From Sphingobacterium sp. LZ7M1 (GTDB lineage: Bacteria; Bacteroidota; Bacteroidia; Sphingobacteriales; Sphingobacteriaceae), in contig NZ_CP101134.1 in assembly GCF_024296865.1 (NCBI RefSeq), forward strand, positions 2,294,001 through 2,358,000: DNA of 64,000 bases, in the 5' to 3' direction. This document shows positions 15,627 to 24,425 of this stretch, in pieces (the first letter of the stretch is position 1; every line of letters starts with the position of its first letter). The translations under genes and the position numbers were made by a program. The notes beneath the pieces were generated by a model. That model was not told where the DNA came from, searched no databases, and saw nothing but the letters and a program-made list of their open reading frames with translations.

Positions 15627-16289
15627 CTATGATAGTTGCTTCATTAATTCATCAAATTCAGCCCGAAGGGTATTAAGTTGCTCTTCTAGTTGGGCTACTT
15701 TTTCTTCTAGCTGCGCAATTGCCGTATTATTGGTTGTTGATGGACTTGAGGGAGCCTCTTCCTCATAAGAATCCTCATCAAAGTCTGCAAAGAGATGGAT
15801 ATATCTTACTTCCTTTTGGCCTGGACGTTTTGATAATTGTTTGATGTACAAAGGTTTAGAGGTACTTAGTTTTTGAAGGAGTTCCTGTACCTCATCAAGA
15901 TTTTCAAATTCATATAGACGACCAGAATTGCTATTGATTTCACCAGCTGTTAAAGGTCCTCGAAGAAATAATAGACAGATTATTGCTAATTCTTGGGGTA
16001 ATAAGGGAAATTGAATCGCCAAGTTGTGTTTATATTTTGTAACTCGACTACCACCACCAACAACAGTTGAAATCAATCCTTTTTTCTTCAATCCGTCCAA
16101 AACTTGGATAACCAGATTTTCTTCATATTGAACTACGGGCTTTCTTGAACTTTTTTGATTACAGGCAGTCAACAGACCATTAAGGGTCATTGGATAATAT
16201 TCTGGAGTAGTCTTAGATTTTTCTAATAATGATCCCAATACTCTAATTTCTTCAGGGCTTAAAATTGGTAATGATTTAGTTTCTTCCAT
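15627..16289 (-). CDS. YceH family protein (DUF480)
   Basis: A 220-residue protein beginning with the family signature LSPEEIRVLGSLLEKSKTTPEYYPMT, continuing through LNGLLTACNQKSSRKPVV, and with a tandem winged-helix architecture (about 10-165). The C-terminal 30 residues form a heptad-patterned coiled coil (LEEKVAQLEEQLNTL). YceH proteins have two winged-helix domains; their biological role is not established. It is followed by the Asp-box propeller gene 1 bp downstream. Confidence 0.92.
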   Translation of the reverse strand: MEETKSLPILSPEEIRVLGSLLEKSKTTPEYYPMTLNGLLTACNQKSSRKPVVQYEENLVIQVLDGLKKKGLISTVVGGGSRVTKYKHNLAIQFPLLPQELAIICLLFLRGPLTAGEINSNSGRLYEFENLDEVQELLQKLSTSKPLYIKQLSKRPGQKEVRYIHLFADFDEDSYEEEAPSSPSTTNNTAIAQLEEKVAQLEEQLNTLRAEFDELMKQLS

Positions 16290-16385
16290 ATATTAAATTC
16301 ATCTGTGTTAATAAATATACAGATTAATAGGAGAAAGGGGAGAGGATTGGATAAATTCCCACTAAATAATGGGCAATTAATACAG

Positions 16386-16427
16386 AAAAAGGAAGAACAG
16401 GCTATAATTTTAATAGCCTGTTCTTCC
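16386..16427 (-). terminator. Intrinsic terminator of the small gene 16465-16710
   Basis: A perfect 15-bp stem, GGAAGAACAGGCTAT (16391-16405) with ATAGCCTGTTCTTCC (16413-16427). On the minus strand a TTTTT run follows it. Confidence 0.9.
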
Positions 16428-16464
16428 TCTTAAGTACAGATGTTTTTTTAGAATGGCTAATGCC

Positions 16465-16710
16465 TTATTCTACGTCCATAAATTGAGCGATTTCTTCTCT
16501 AATTTCAGACGGTAACATCATATAGATTTCTTTTTTCAAAGTGACTTGTTCTCCCTGAATAGTTGAGATTTTGCCATCATAGCTAATAATAGATTCAAAA
16601 CCCCCAATTAACCATTTTCCATCTTTTTCAAGATAGTCCCGGTGTTTTTCATCTAATTTCTTTAATTCTTTAATTATTGCTTCTCTATTAAAGTTTTGGT
16701 TCTTTACCAT
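16465..16710 (-). CDS. Small hypothetical protein
   Basis: An 81-residue charged, soluble protein starting MVKNQNFNREAI. This ATG (16708-16710) is preferred over the upstream in-frame start at 16788 because the added residues look non-conserved and an AAAGGA-like sequence precedes it. The N-terminal half is a Lys/Glu-rich helix and the C-terminal half is mixed. I do not recognise a family. It has its own strong terminator, which supports it being a real gene. Confidence 0.65.
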   Translation of the reverse strand: MVKNQNFNREAIIKELKKLDEKHRDYLEKDGKWLIGGFESIISYDGKISTIQGEQVTLKKEIYMMLPSEIREEIAQFMDVE

Positions 16711-17058
16711 ATTGAAAAATCCTTTTAAGTTGATTATTATTGGAAAAAGGAAAGTACCTTTTGGAATTGTGCTCCTTGATTCAAACAATTATCAAATGTT
16801 CAACAACTACGGATACGCTTATGAAAATATTGTGCCAATTATGTAGAAAGGTTATTAAAAAATTTACAAATAATCCGAGGTTAACATAGCGCTAACAAGA
16901 AGCTTGATAAATTAACTTTAATGAATTTTCTTTTGAATCGTGTTTAATTTTTTATTAGTGTGAAATCCAATAAAATGTACAGTCCTAATAATTGACGATA
17001 AATTGTATCTTATTAATAACAGATTTTGAAAAGAAATATTGCATGAATTCTGCAATTG

Positions 17059-17733
17059 TTAACTTTTCTTTTTCTCATATACGGCATACCTCCCATTAAA
17101 CTGATCCTTAGTAGATACGGCTATCACTATTTTCCGCTTTTGGTCCGTGAAGTAATAATCATCTTTATCCGTACCTATTGCCTCATATCGCTCTTGATAA
17201 AAGGCCAGAATATAATCAATGTCGATACTTGGATCATTTTTAAATCGCACAATTGCATAAGCGCATTTTCCTCCTTGAAAGACATAATACAAGGATTCCA
17301 CATAAGGTGAATCAGTTTCAAATGAAAGAGCCGGGCCTGAGTCATTCAGTAAATTCCTTTTTTCTAAATCTTTGATTTGTTCCTTAGAGCCACCAAATTT
17401 AATCACAGGCTCTGGGATATCCGTTATCTTAGGGATAACGGTTATTTCAGTGCTGTTCTTTTTACCTTCATTTGTTGCATTTATCTTTACTTTTCCAATA
17501 TGATGGGCAGTAAAGAGACCTTCTTCGTCGATGGTCCCAACATACTTATTTGAACTTTTCCATTTCGTGTTTTTATCATTCGACTTTAATTGAAGCGTTT
17601 CCCCCACATATAATTTTGAGGCTTGATTTTTTGGTTCTATATCTTCATCGAGGATACCTTCTTTAACACATGAACTCAAAAAAATAGGGAAAAGGATAAT
17701 AATAATGGTCTTTAAATAGTGTTGTCTTGCCAT
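17059..17733 (-). CDS. Lipoprotein with a bacterial Ig-like (Big_2) domain
   Basis: A 224-residue protein with a lipoprotein signal ending in FLSSC (Cys22). Residues about 38-98 resemble a Big_2 domain: LYVGETLQLKSND, KWKSSNKYVGTIDEEGLFTAHHIGKVKINA. The C-terminal part (about 110-224) is a mixed alpha/beta region I cannot assign. It is probably surface- or periplasm-exposed. It stands alone, and no regulatory site is obvious. Confidence 0.75.
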   Translation of the reverse strand: MARQHYLKTIIIILFPIFLSSCVKEGILDEDIEPKNQASKLYVGETLQLKSNDKNTKWKSSNKYVGTIDEEGLFTAHHIGKVKINATNEGKKNSTEITVIPKITDIPEPVIKFGGSKEQIKDLEKRNLLNDSGPALSFETDSPYVESLYYVFQGGKCAYAIVRFKNDPSIDIDYILAFYQERYEAIGTDKDDYYFTDQKRKIVIAVSTKDQFNGRYAVYEKKKS

Positions 17734-17872
17734 AGCCTTATATATTTATTTGTCTATAAGGTAGTTCAATTAAATTAATCAATAGTTAAAATAATAATAA
17801 TTAATGCTTTCTCTAATGGATTCCTTATTTTAGAAATATTTAGGAAAGTGAAAAACATAATATTTTGATAGT

Positions 17873-18316
17873 ATGATGAAAAAAAATGAAAAGATACTCA
17901 ATCTTATTCAGGTGTTGATGAACAACCAAATGTTGTCTGATTTCTTAAAGGAATATGATTACTCAGTGAATTTGTTTGGTTTAAAAATATCAGATTCAAG
18001 ACATTATTTTTTGAGATTATCCCAACCAAAAGATGAAATAATTTTATGGATGCAAGAGGAGTACATCCCTAAGCTGGATCATACAGGAAAATGGATTCAA
18101 TATCCTGCAATTGAGAATCCTCGGGTAGAACGTATTGAAGCCTCAACCAAATACATACCTACAGATTTGACATACGAAGAGTTTAAAAATAACTTGGTAC
18201 AATTTTTTGAGCAGTTGAAAAAATACCAGGCAAACCATCTCCAGCATGTAAGTCATGAAAAGTTGAACCAGAGCATTGATGATTTAATTGCAGAAATAAA
18301 TTCCTTGAGCAAATAA
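17873..18316 (+). CDS. Hypothetical cytoplasmic protein
   Basis: A 147-residue soluble protein with no signal peptide or membrane segment. Several Trp and Tyr residues (LWMQEEYIPKLDHTGKWIQY) occur in the middle, and a helical, probably amphipathic C-terminus follows. I do not recognise a domain. The start at 17873 is followed at once by a second Met codon at 17876, either of which could be used. The gene ends at a strong bidirectional terminator shared with the convergent metalloprotease-like gene. Confidence 0.65.
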   Translation: MMKKNEKILNLIQVLMNNQMLSDFLKEYDYSVNLFGLKISDSRHYFLRLSQPKDEIILWMQEEYIPKLDHTGKWIQYPAIENPRVERIEASTKYIPTDLTYEEFKNNLVQFFEQLKKYQANHLQHVSHEKLNQSIDDLIAEINSLSK

Positions 18317-18334
18317 AAACAACTTTAGAGGCAT

Positions 18335-18367
18335 AAAAAATGGGCTATAAATTATAGCCCATTTTTT
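18335..18367. terminator. Bidirectional terminator
   Basis: AAAAAATGGGCTATAA (18335-18350) and TTATAGCCCATTTTTT (18352-18367) form a long perfect stem with T-runs on both strands. Confidence 0.93.
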
Positions 18368-18378
18368 ATGTGATGAAT

Positions 18379-19563
18379 TTAGATTGCTGGATTCTGTGCA
18401 TATTCTTTCCAGACATCTTGAATGTTCTTTCCAAGCGATTGCACAAAAAAATCATTGTAGTTAGTGCCATTGATCAAGGCATTGTTCAATTCTTTTACAA
18501 AATTCTTGTTCTTATGTGTTTCAATCCATAACAGGAATCGACCGGTAATTCCATAGCTGCCATCATAGTTATGTTCTGGTTTGTAATCTTGTAATGTCCA
18601 TGGATCAGGTTCATCTATACCATAATGATACCTTACATTGTCTGCAATGCCTTCAACTAGCCATCCAGGTACCGAACCTTTATAATCCTGTTGTATATGG
18701 TGCATGGTCTCATGGACAACGACATCACCGTCTTTCGGATTTCCTTCCATGTATTTGAAGCCAAAAACCACGACCTCACCCCAGGCATAAGCAGCACCAT
18801 CATAAGTAGGATCAATGATGAAGTACATTTTCTTTTTCGCATTCGGATTAAAATCATTGAGAAGCTTTGGATAGACCGTAAAGTAAGTGTTCATCAATCT
18901 TTCCTGATATTCCAATTGTGATTTATTGGAATGATTGATAAAAACCAAGGAGACATTGTTTTTGGTCAAGCTATCAATCTTTTGGATAGGTTCCTGTTTT
19001 TGACTTGAAGGTGGCATCTGGATCAGCCTGAACTCTGAAGCCTGGAACATATTGTCATTGTAAAGCTTTGAGATAGACCATTTGTAATGGGTGAATTTCT
19101 CCTCATTCTTGAAAAAGAAACTGTAGGTATTCCTTCTTTTTCTGAATTGCATGCCCATATGGCTATCCAGTTCTTTCCAGGTCTGACCATCATTGGACCC
19201 ATAAAATTTCCAATCCATCGGATCACGGCCGTCAAAATCATTTCCTGTGGTAAAATCATACCCCGCAACAAGCTTCGCCGTATCAAATTGGAATTTGATA
19301 TCTAATGTCTTAAAGTTTTTTGCGAGGAACTTCGTCGTGCTGTCACCGTCAGTTAATTTGGTTGAGCCTTCCTGCCCATTAGCCCCATCTGGATTTTCTA
19401 TGCTTACGGTTACTCTAGCATCAGTGGTAATGTCCTTAATTTCAATTTTTTCCAATTCAGGGTCAGGTTGGTCCAGGAAACTGTCTTTGCTACAACTGCT
19501 GTAGATAACTGAACAAAATAGGGCAAAAGTCAAGCTTTGCAGTTTGGTTTTCATTTTTAGCAT
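18379..19563 (-). CDS. Lipoprotein with a basic secretory protein-like metallopeptidase domain
   Basis: A 394-residue protein with a lipoprotein signal ending in IYSSC (Cys24). The downstream Met4 (19554) is an alternative start. Residues about 50-190 look like a discoidin-type (F5/8 C) beta-sandwich module, with DWKFYGSNDGQTWKELD typical of such domains. Residues about 205-390 resemble the plant basic secretory protein family, with the zinc motif HETMH (284-288) followed by VPGWLVEGIADNVRYHYG. It is probably a surface-anchored zinc peptidase with a carbohydrate- or protein-binding module. Its substrate is unknown. Confidence 0.78.
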   Translation of the reverse strand: MLKMKTKLQSLTFALFCSVIYSSCSKDSFLDQPDPELEKIEIKDITTDARVTVSIENPDGANGQEGSTKLTDGDSTTKFLAKNFKTLDIKFQFDTAKLVAGYDFTTGNDFDGRDPMDWKFYGSNDGQTWKELDSHMGMQFRKRRNTYSFFFKNEEKFTHYKWSISKLYNDNMFQASEFRLIQMPPSSQKQEPIQKIDSLTKNNVSLVFINHSNKSQLEYQERLMNTYFTVYPKLLNDFNPNAKKKMYFIIDPTYDGAAYAWGEVVVFGFKYMEGNPKDGDVVVHETMHHIQQDYKGSVPGWLVEGIADNVRYHYGIDEPDPWTLQDYKPEHNYDGSYGITGRFLLWIETHKNKNFVKELNNALINGTNYNDFFVQSLGKNIQDVWKEYAQNPAI

Positions 19564-19895
19564 ATAATTTTAAGTTTAGTTTATAATCACGCTAGTTATT
19601 GCTGTTATGTTAAATTAACGCTAAATCTAGTAAAATCTTATGCCTGTCATGAGCTAAATCGCGTTAGCCTGAAAAGGTTTTTCCTGAATTCTTCGTTTCT
19701 ATTAATTCTTAGGCTTTTTTTACTTAAAAAAATTGAACCCCCATAGCTGGAGATAGCAAATATGCTAAAGCTAGTTTAGCAATTGAAATTTAGATTAAAA
19801 GTGGCTTTTAAGGCCAAATTCCTTGAAATCGAACTTTTGCAAACATATAGCTACAAATTATTTTTAAGTAGGGTAGAGCAGGTCCAAATATTAAA
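19564..19895. other. Divergent intergenic region
   Basis: An AT-rich spacer between two divergent lipoprotein genes with no plausible ORF. It contains a small hairpin TGCTAAA-GCTAG-TTTAGCA (19763-19781) and a GCTAA / TTAGC pair around 19650-19670. These are short and may be chance. The promoter of the plus-strand gene lies at its right end. Confidence 0.4.
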
Positions 19896-19922
19896 TTGTT
19901 ATTAATTTTTGTTCTACTTTTG
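19896..19922 (+). promoter_or_regulatory. Predicted promoter of the 144-residue lipoprotein gene
   Basis: TTG (19896-19898), 16 bp, then TACTTTTG (19915-19922), a match to TAnnTTTG 22 bp before the ATG. Confidence 0.5.
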
Positions 19923-19944
19923 AGCATTATTATATTAATAAGGT

Positions 19945-20379
19945 ATGAAAAAGTTAAGTATATTATTGTTGTTTGCTGTATTATTTATCTCTTGTGAAAA
20001 GGACAATGGAGTTGTTCCTGAAAAATTAAAAGAGGAAGTATTATCAGATCTTAAAGGTAAAGTGTTTACAGCTTATGAAGCTCAAATGTCTTCCGAGAGT
20101 ACAGGTCCAGTAATGTTGGAGCCGAATCAAGGTTACTTTACTAAAATGGAGTTTGTAGGTACTGTGATTGAGATGACCGGGGCGGATGGAACAAAATCTA
20201 GATACGGTTTTGAGATCAATAATGCGAACAGAGGCAGCACTGAATTGCCTGATATCTTTACACTAGCAATGAAATCTAACTTTCAAGAATTTTACATTTT
20301 ATTAAGTAGAGATTATTCCAATGCTACTGTGCTCCTTACGGATGCGGGTAAAAGCTATAGCGTTAGCTTAATGAAATAA
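19945..20379 (+). CDS. Small hypothetical lipoprotein
   Basis: A 144-residue protein with a lipoprotein signal ending in LFISC (Cys17), then EKDN, an acidic pattern common in exported Bacteroidota lipoproteins. The mature part is about 125 residues, probably beta-rich, without a family I recognise. It is a monocistronic unit with its own TAnnTTTG promoter and a strong terminator. Confidence 0.75.
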   Translation: MKKLSILLLFAVLFISCEKDNGVVPEKLKEEVLSDLKGKVFTAYEAQMSSESTGPVMLEPNQGYFTKMEFVGTVIEMTGADGTKSRYGFEINNANRGSTELPDIFTLAMKSNFQEFYILLSRDYSNATVLLTDAGKSYSVSLMK

Positions 20380-20407
20380 TTATAAATACTTACTGAACAA
20401 CATATTG

Positions 20408-20443
20408 ATGCCCGATTAAATTATAATCGGGCATTTATTTTTT
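20408..20443. terminator. Bidirectional terminator
   Basis: ATGCCCGATTA (20408-20418), loop AATTA, TAATCGGGCAT (20424-20434), then a T-rich run. It lies between two convergent genes. Confidence 0.9.
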
Positions 20444-20444
20444 C

Positions 20445-21158
20445 TTAATATTCCCATCCTATAAATCGCTGGGTTAACTTATTCCTCTCAAACACCCAAA
20501 CGACATGATTTGTGCAAGCCCCATCTCCAATCTCTTGCACAGCCAGATAGACATTTCCCAGTTTATAATAGTCAAAAGATTGCCTAGCTGAGCCAATTCC
20601 CAACAATAGTTCTGTTGGTATTGAAACTTTGGTTCCTTTGATAGTTGCATCCGCCTTTTCTATTAATTCATTTGGAATTCCACAATCCGCCAGATAATAA
20701 TAGATTCCATTTATTGACTTGATGGCAGTGGAGTTCTCATCATAGTATGCTATCTTTTTCCCCTTCAGGTTTGCTGGCTTTATTAAATATTGCATGGAAA
20801 AATCTGCTTTCCTTGGCTTCTCCAGTTTGTTTAGTGCCAATAGTTGGGAATTATGGATATATCCAGCCTTAAGCGGTTTTTCATCCTTTATTTCAACGAT
20901 GGAAAAAGGCAGGTTTTCATAATATAGAATCTTGATCCATTGATCTTTTGCTAGATCTTGTTCTTCAACCTGATCTATCAACACAACTGTATTGTTCTTC
21001 AATTGGTTTTGAATTTTCCCTTTTGAATCTGCTGATTCCCTTACATTCGAATACCCCTCCTTACTCTGAATAAGATATGGTTGTGCCCAGGAATCTAACG
21101 GATTAAATATTGATAGCAACAATAGTGTAATCCAATAATATAATTGATAGTATTTCAT
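20445..21158 (-). CDS. Secreted SH3-domain-containing protein
   Basis: A 237-residue protein with a signal peptide (hydrophobic core 8-22, cleavage near DSWAQ, residue 26). Residues about 28-110 resemble a bacterial SH3 domain (EGYSNVRESADSKGKIQNQL ... KAGYIHNSQLLAL). The remaining part is unassigned and probably beta-rich. SH3b modules often bind peptidoglycan or act as protein interaction folds. It is convergent with the preceding lipoprotein gene and is not clustered with cell-wall genes. Confidence 0.72.
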   Translation of the reverse strand: MKYYQLYYWITLLLLSIFNPLDSWAQPYLIQSKEGYSNVRESADSKGKIQNQLKNNTVVLIDQVEEQDLAKDQWIKILYYENLPFSIVEIKDEKPLKAGYIHNSQLLALNKLEKPRKADFSMQYLIKPANLKGKKIAYYDENSTAIKSINGIYYYLADCGIPNELIEKADATIKGTKVSIPTELLLGIGSARQSFDYYKLGNVYLAVQEIGDGACTNHVVWVFERNKLTQRFIGWEY

Positions 21159-21343
21159 GATTTTCTTTTGTGTTTTTTTGCTTATGCAATTTATAATTAT
21201 TGGAAATAGGTCCTAAATAAAACCTATATACATTTTGTTTACATCTTTAAAAATGCACTATTAAAACAAATTCAAGGTTTATTTGGTTGATAAGCTAAGC
21301 TTTTAGATTTAAATAGGTTAAATTTAGGAGAGGATAATACTTT

Positions 21344-23437
21344 ATGGATCACAAACATATTTTTGATAAAGATGGCAATTGCGAAATCTGTAGTCAGACG
21401 GTGAAGGTTTATAAAAATGCCAATGCTGATGACTTACTTAAACAGACCCAAAACCATAGGAGCCATCAAGGAAATAATAGTCATAAGTTGGATCATCAAC
21501 ATGCTGAAGATGATGGCCACGATCATGAGCATAATCATTCTCATGACAATAATGCCAGTACATTTGAACTTTTCAGACCAGCTATAATCAGTTTTGTCTT
21601 TTTGATTTCCGGAATTCTATTCGATTATGTTTTTCATTTCCCTTGGTTTCAGGGCTGGCTGCGTTTGGTCTGGTATTTATTGGCCTATTTACCTGTTGGG
21701 CTTCCAGTCTTAAAAGACGCTTTTAAAAGTATTTCAAAAGGCAATTTTTTCTCAGAATTCTTCTTGATGGGGATTGCAACAATTGGAGCTTTTGCCATTG
21801 GTGAATATCCGGAAGGGGTCGCTGTAATGCTTTTTTATTCGGTTGGTGAAGCTTTCCAAACCATGGCGGTTTCCAAGGCAAAAGCCAACATTAAATCTTT
21901 ATTGGATCAAAGACCCGATGAAGCGACCGTTCTTAGGAATGGAAAAACTGAACTGATCAAAGCTGAATTGGTGAAAGTGGGAGATATTGTCCAATTAAAA
22001 CCCGGTGAAAAATTAGCCTTAGATGGTAAGTTAATTTCAGTATCCGGCACTTTTAATACCGCAGCATTGACAGGAGAGAGCAAACCAGACTCTAAAGCTA
22101 AAGGCGATTCCGTGCTTGCCGGAATGATAAACCTGCAAACCGTTTCTGAAGTTGAAATTACAACAGTATATGAGGACAGTAAACTGAGTAAGATCCTGGA
22201 AATGGTTCAGCATGCCAGTACCCAAAAAGCACCTACAGAACTGTTTATTTCAAAATTCGCCAAAATCTATACCCCTATAGTGGTGTTCCTGGCAATTGGA
22301 ATAGCATTGATCCCATATTTCTTTGTGGCAGACTATGTTTTTCAAGATTGGCTATATAGGGCATTGATATTCTTGGTCGTTTCATGCCCTTGTGCCTTGG
22401 TTATTTCGATTCCATTGGGCTATTTTGGTGGAATAGGTGCCGCTAGCAGACATGGGATTTTAGTCAAAGGAGGAAACTTTCTGGATACCTTGGCAGCCGT
22501 GAAGCATGTTGTTATGGATAAAACAGGAACCATGACCGAAGGTGTTTTTAAGGTTAATGATGTCAAGTTCGATCCATCCGCCCTTCAGGAGCAGATATTG
22601 GAGTATGTCAATGAAATCGAGAGCAAAAGTACACATCCTGTAGCAACGGCAATCCATGAATATGTAGGAGAGGTGAAGGGTCATCTCAACCTCGATCATG
22701 TTGAAGAAATTGCTGGCCACGGACTGAAAGCAAAAATTGATGGCAAAGAAGTATTGGTAGGTAATTTTAAGTTACTTGACCAGCATCAGGTTTCCTATCC
22801 TAATGCAGATAAAGAAATTGTTTATACCACCATTGCTATTGCAGTCGATCGGAAGTATATAGGCTATATAAGCATAGCTGATAAAATAAAGGATGGTGCA
22901 CAGGACACCATAAATGCGCTGCATAGCGAAGGAATCAAAGTGACCATGTTAAGTGGTGATAAATCCACTGTTGTAAATGAGGTTGCAAAGAACCTGAAGA
23001 TCGATTCTGCCTATGGTGATCTTCTACCAGAAGATAAGGTTGAAAAACTGAAGGAGGTCAAAGCAAGAGATCGAATCGTTGCCTTTGTAGGTGACGGTGT
23101 AAATGATGCCCCTGTTGTTGCGTTAAGTGATGTAGGAATCGCCATGGGAGGTTTAGGCTCGGATGCCACCATCGAAACTGCAGATGTGGTTATTCAAGAT
23201 GATAGACCAATTAAGATCCCTATGTCCATTAAAATCGGAAGAAAAACGAAGAAAATTGTATGGCAGAATATAGGTTTGGCATTTGCTGTTAAAGCTATTG
23301 TACTGATTTTGGGAGCTGGAGGTGTAGCAACCATGTGGGAAGCTGTTTTCGCCGATGTAGGTGTGGCATTATTGGCCATTTTGAATGCCGTACGGATCCA
23401 AAGGACAGATTTTAGCAAAGATTTTAACAAAATATAA
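21344..23437 (+). CDS. P1B-type heavy-metal-translocating ATPase (Zn/Cd/Co efflux type)
   Basis: A 697-residue inner-membrane pump. The N-terminus carries a CxxC (Cys13, Cys16) and a His-rich stretch (about 40-68, HDHEHNHSHD) instead of a standard HMA domain. The transmembrane metal site is CPC (348-350), the phosphorylation site is DKTGT with Asp392, and STHP and GDGVNDAP are present. CPC plus a His-rich cytoplasmic tail fits P1B-2-like Zn/Cd/Pb export; exact specificity is inferred. AGGAGAGG precedes the start by a plausible ribosome-binding distance, which is notable here because most genes lack one. A strong terminator follows. Confidence 0.93.
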   Translation: MDHKHIFDKDGNCEICSQTVKVYKNANADDLLKQTQNHRSHQGNNSHKLDHQHAEDDGHDHEHNHSHDNNASTFELFRPAIISFVFLISGILFDYVFHFPWFQGWLRLVWYLLAYLPVGLPVLKDAFKSISKGNFFSEFFLMGIATIGAFAIGEYPEGVAVMLFYSVGEAFQTMAVSKAKANIKSLLDQRPDEATVLRNGKTELIKAELVKVGDIVQLKPGEKLALDGKLISVSGTFNTAALTGESKPDSKAKGDSVLAGMINLQTVSEVEITTVYEDSKLSKILEMVQHASTQKAPTELFISKFAKIYTPIVVFLAIGIALIPYFFVADYVFQDWLYRALIFLVVSCPCALVISIPLGYFGGIGAASRHGILVKGGNFLDTLAAVKHVVMDKTGTMTEGVFKVNDVKFDPSALQEQILEYVNEIESKSTHPVATAIHEYVGEVKGHLNLDHVEEIAGHGLKAKIDGKEVLVGNFKLLDQHQVSYPNADKEIVYTTIAIAVDRKYIGYISIADKIKDGAQDTINALHSEGIKVTMLSGDKSTVVNEVAKNLKIDSAYGDLLPEDKVEKLKEVKARDRIVAFVGDGVNDAPVVALSDVGIAMGGLGSDATIETADVVIQDDRPIKIPMSIKIGRKTKKIVWQNIGLAFAVKAIVLILGAGGVATMWEAVFADVGVALLAILNAVRIQRTDFSKDFNKI

Positions 23438-23441
23438 TAGA

Positions 23442-23473
23442 AAAGGGAACAAACACTTGAGTTTGTTCCCTTT
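23442..23473. terminator. Bidirectional terminator
   Basis: AAAGGGAACAAAC (23442-23454), loop ACTTGA, GTTTGTTCCCTTT (23461-23473). Confidence 0.9.
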
Positions 23474-23492
23474 CCATAATAATTTTATATCC

Positions 23493-24320
23493 TTATTTAT
23501 CACTTGATTGATCGTGATGTTGATGTTGATGTTGATGAACCTTTCCGAGGGTTGGATTATAGGAGTTGTTAATTACTAAATACAAACCTTCATTGTTCGT
23601 TATTTTAATGTTGTCGGTATTTCGATCAAAATCAATGTTCAATATGGATTTACCATCTTCTGAAATAAAATTATGGGTATTCCAGATCCCTCTCTTTGTC
23701 GATAAGATTTTTCCATTAGAGTAGGTAGCCTCCCAAACAAAAATCTTTTGCTTTTTTATCTCTGCCACATTATTTTGATTATCCTTGATCTCGAAACCCG
23801 ATTTTATTTTTTTTATGGTTAATTGATATCCTGATTCTGAATGTATTTCTTTTAAATTCGACATCCGATCAAAGGTCAGATGATATACCTCACCAGCTTC
23901 ATCACGAATCACCATTTGATTATTAGCCTCTTTGAAACTTGACATAGTATTTCCGTTAAAACCACGGAAAAAAGAGGTGCCATCGCTTTCAATTTCAATT
24001 TCAGCCTCATTCCCGTCAAGATCTCTCAGGCCCATTAGATTATAATAGCGATTCGATATTTTTAGGTATTTGCTGTCTGAAAATCCAAAATATCCATCAT
24101 CAGATAAAACCATCATTAACCCCAGGATACCATAATTATTGCTAGAGTATACCCTGGTATATGGAAAATCCATTAATTTCTGCTGTACAATGCGATCAAA
24201 GATCACGTTGTTCTTATGGAATACAGAGGAATCAGGCAATTGTTGGTTTTCAATTTCCTGACCCATAGAAGTTAAAGAAAACATTAGAAAAAGGATGCTG
24301 ATGAATATGGAATTTTTCAT
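23493..24320 (-). CDS. Secreted hypothetical protein with a His/Gln-rich C-terminus
   Basis: The start at 24320 (MKNSIFISILFLM) is preferred over the upstream in-frame start at 24365 because it begins a normal signal peptide (cleavage near TSMGQ). The mature protein is about 255 residues and beta-rich. Its repeated short strands (YYNLMGLRDLDGN, GYQLTIKKI) look like YD/RHS-type hairpins, but no family is certain. It ends in HQHQHQHH, encoded by near-identical CAT CAA codons, a possible metal-binding tail. It converges on the heavy-metal ATPase gene, so a link to metal handling is possible but unproven. Confidence 0.65.
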   Translation of the reverse strand: MKNSIFISILFLMFSLTSMGQEIENQQLPDSSVFHKNNVIFDRIVQQKLMDFPYTRVYSSNNYGILGLMMVLSDDGYFGFSDSKYLKISNRYYNLMGLRDLDGNEAEIEIESDGTSFFRGFNGNTMSSFKEANNQMVIRDEAGEVYHLTFDRMSNLKEIHSESGYQLTIKKIKSGFEIKDNQNNVAEIKKQKIFVWEATYSNGKILSTKRGIWNTHNFISEDGKSILNIDFDRNTDNIKITNNEGLYLVINNSYNPTLGKVHQHQHQHHDQSSDK

Positions 24321-24425
24321 AATACGATAGAATTGATTTGGCATACGGCTTATATTATTATTCAATTAATAACCTTGTTTCAGTATGGACTGCCACGGCG
24401 ATCTAAAGTTTAACTGAAAATAAAA

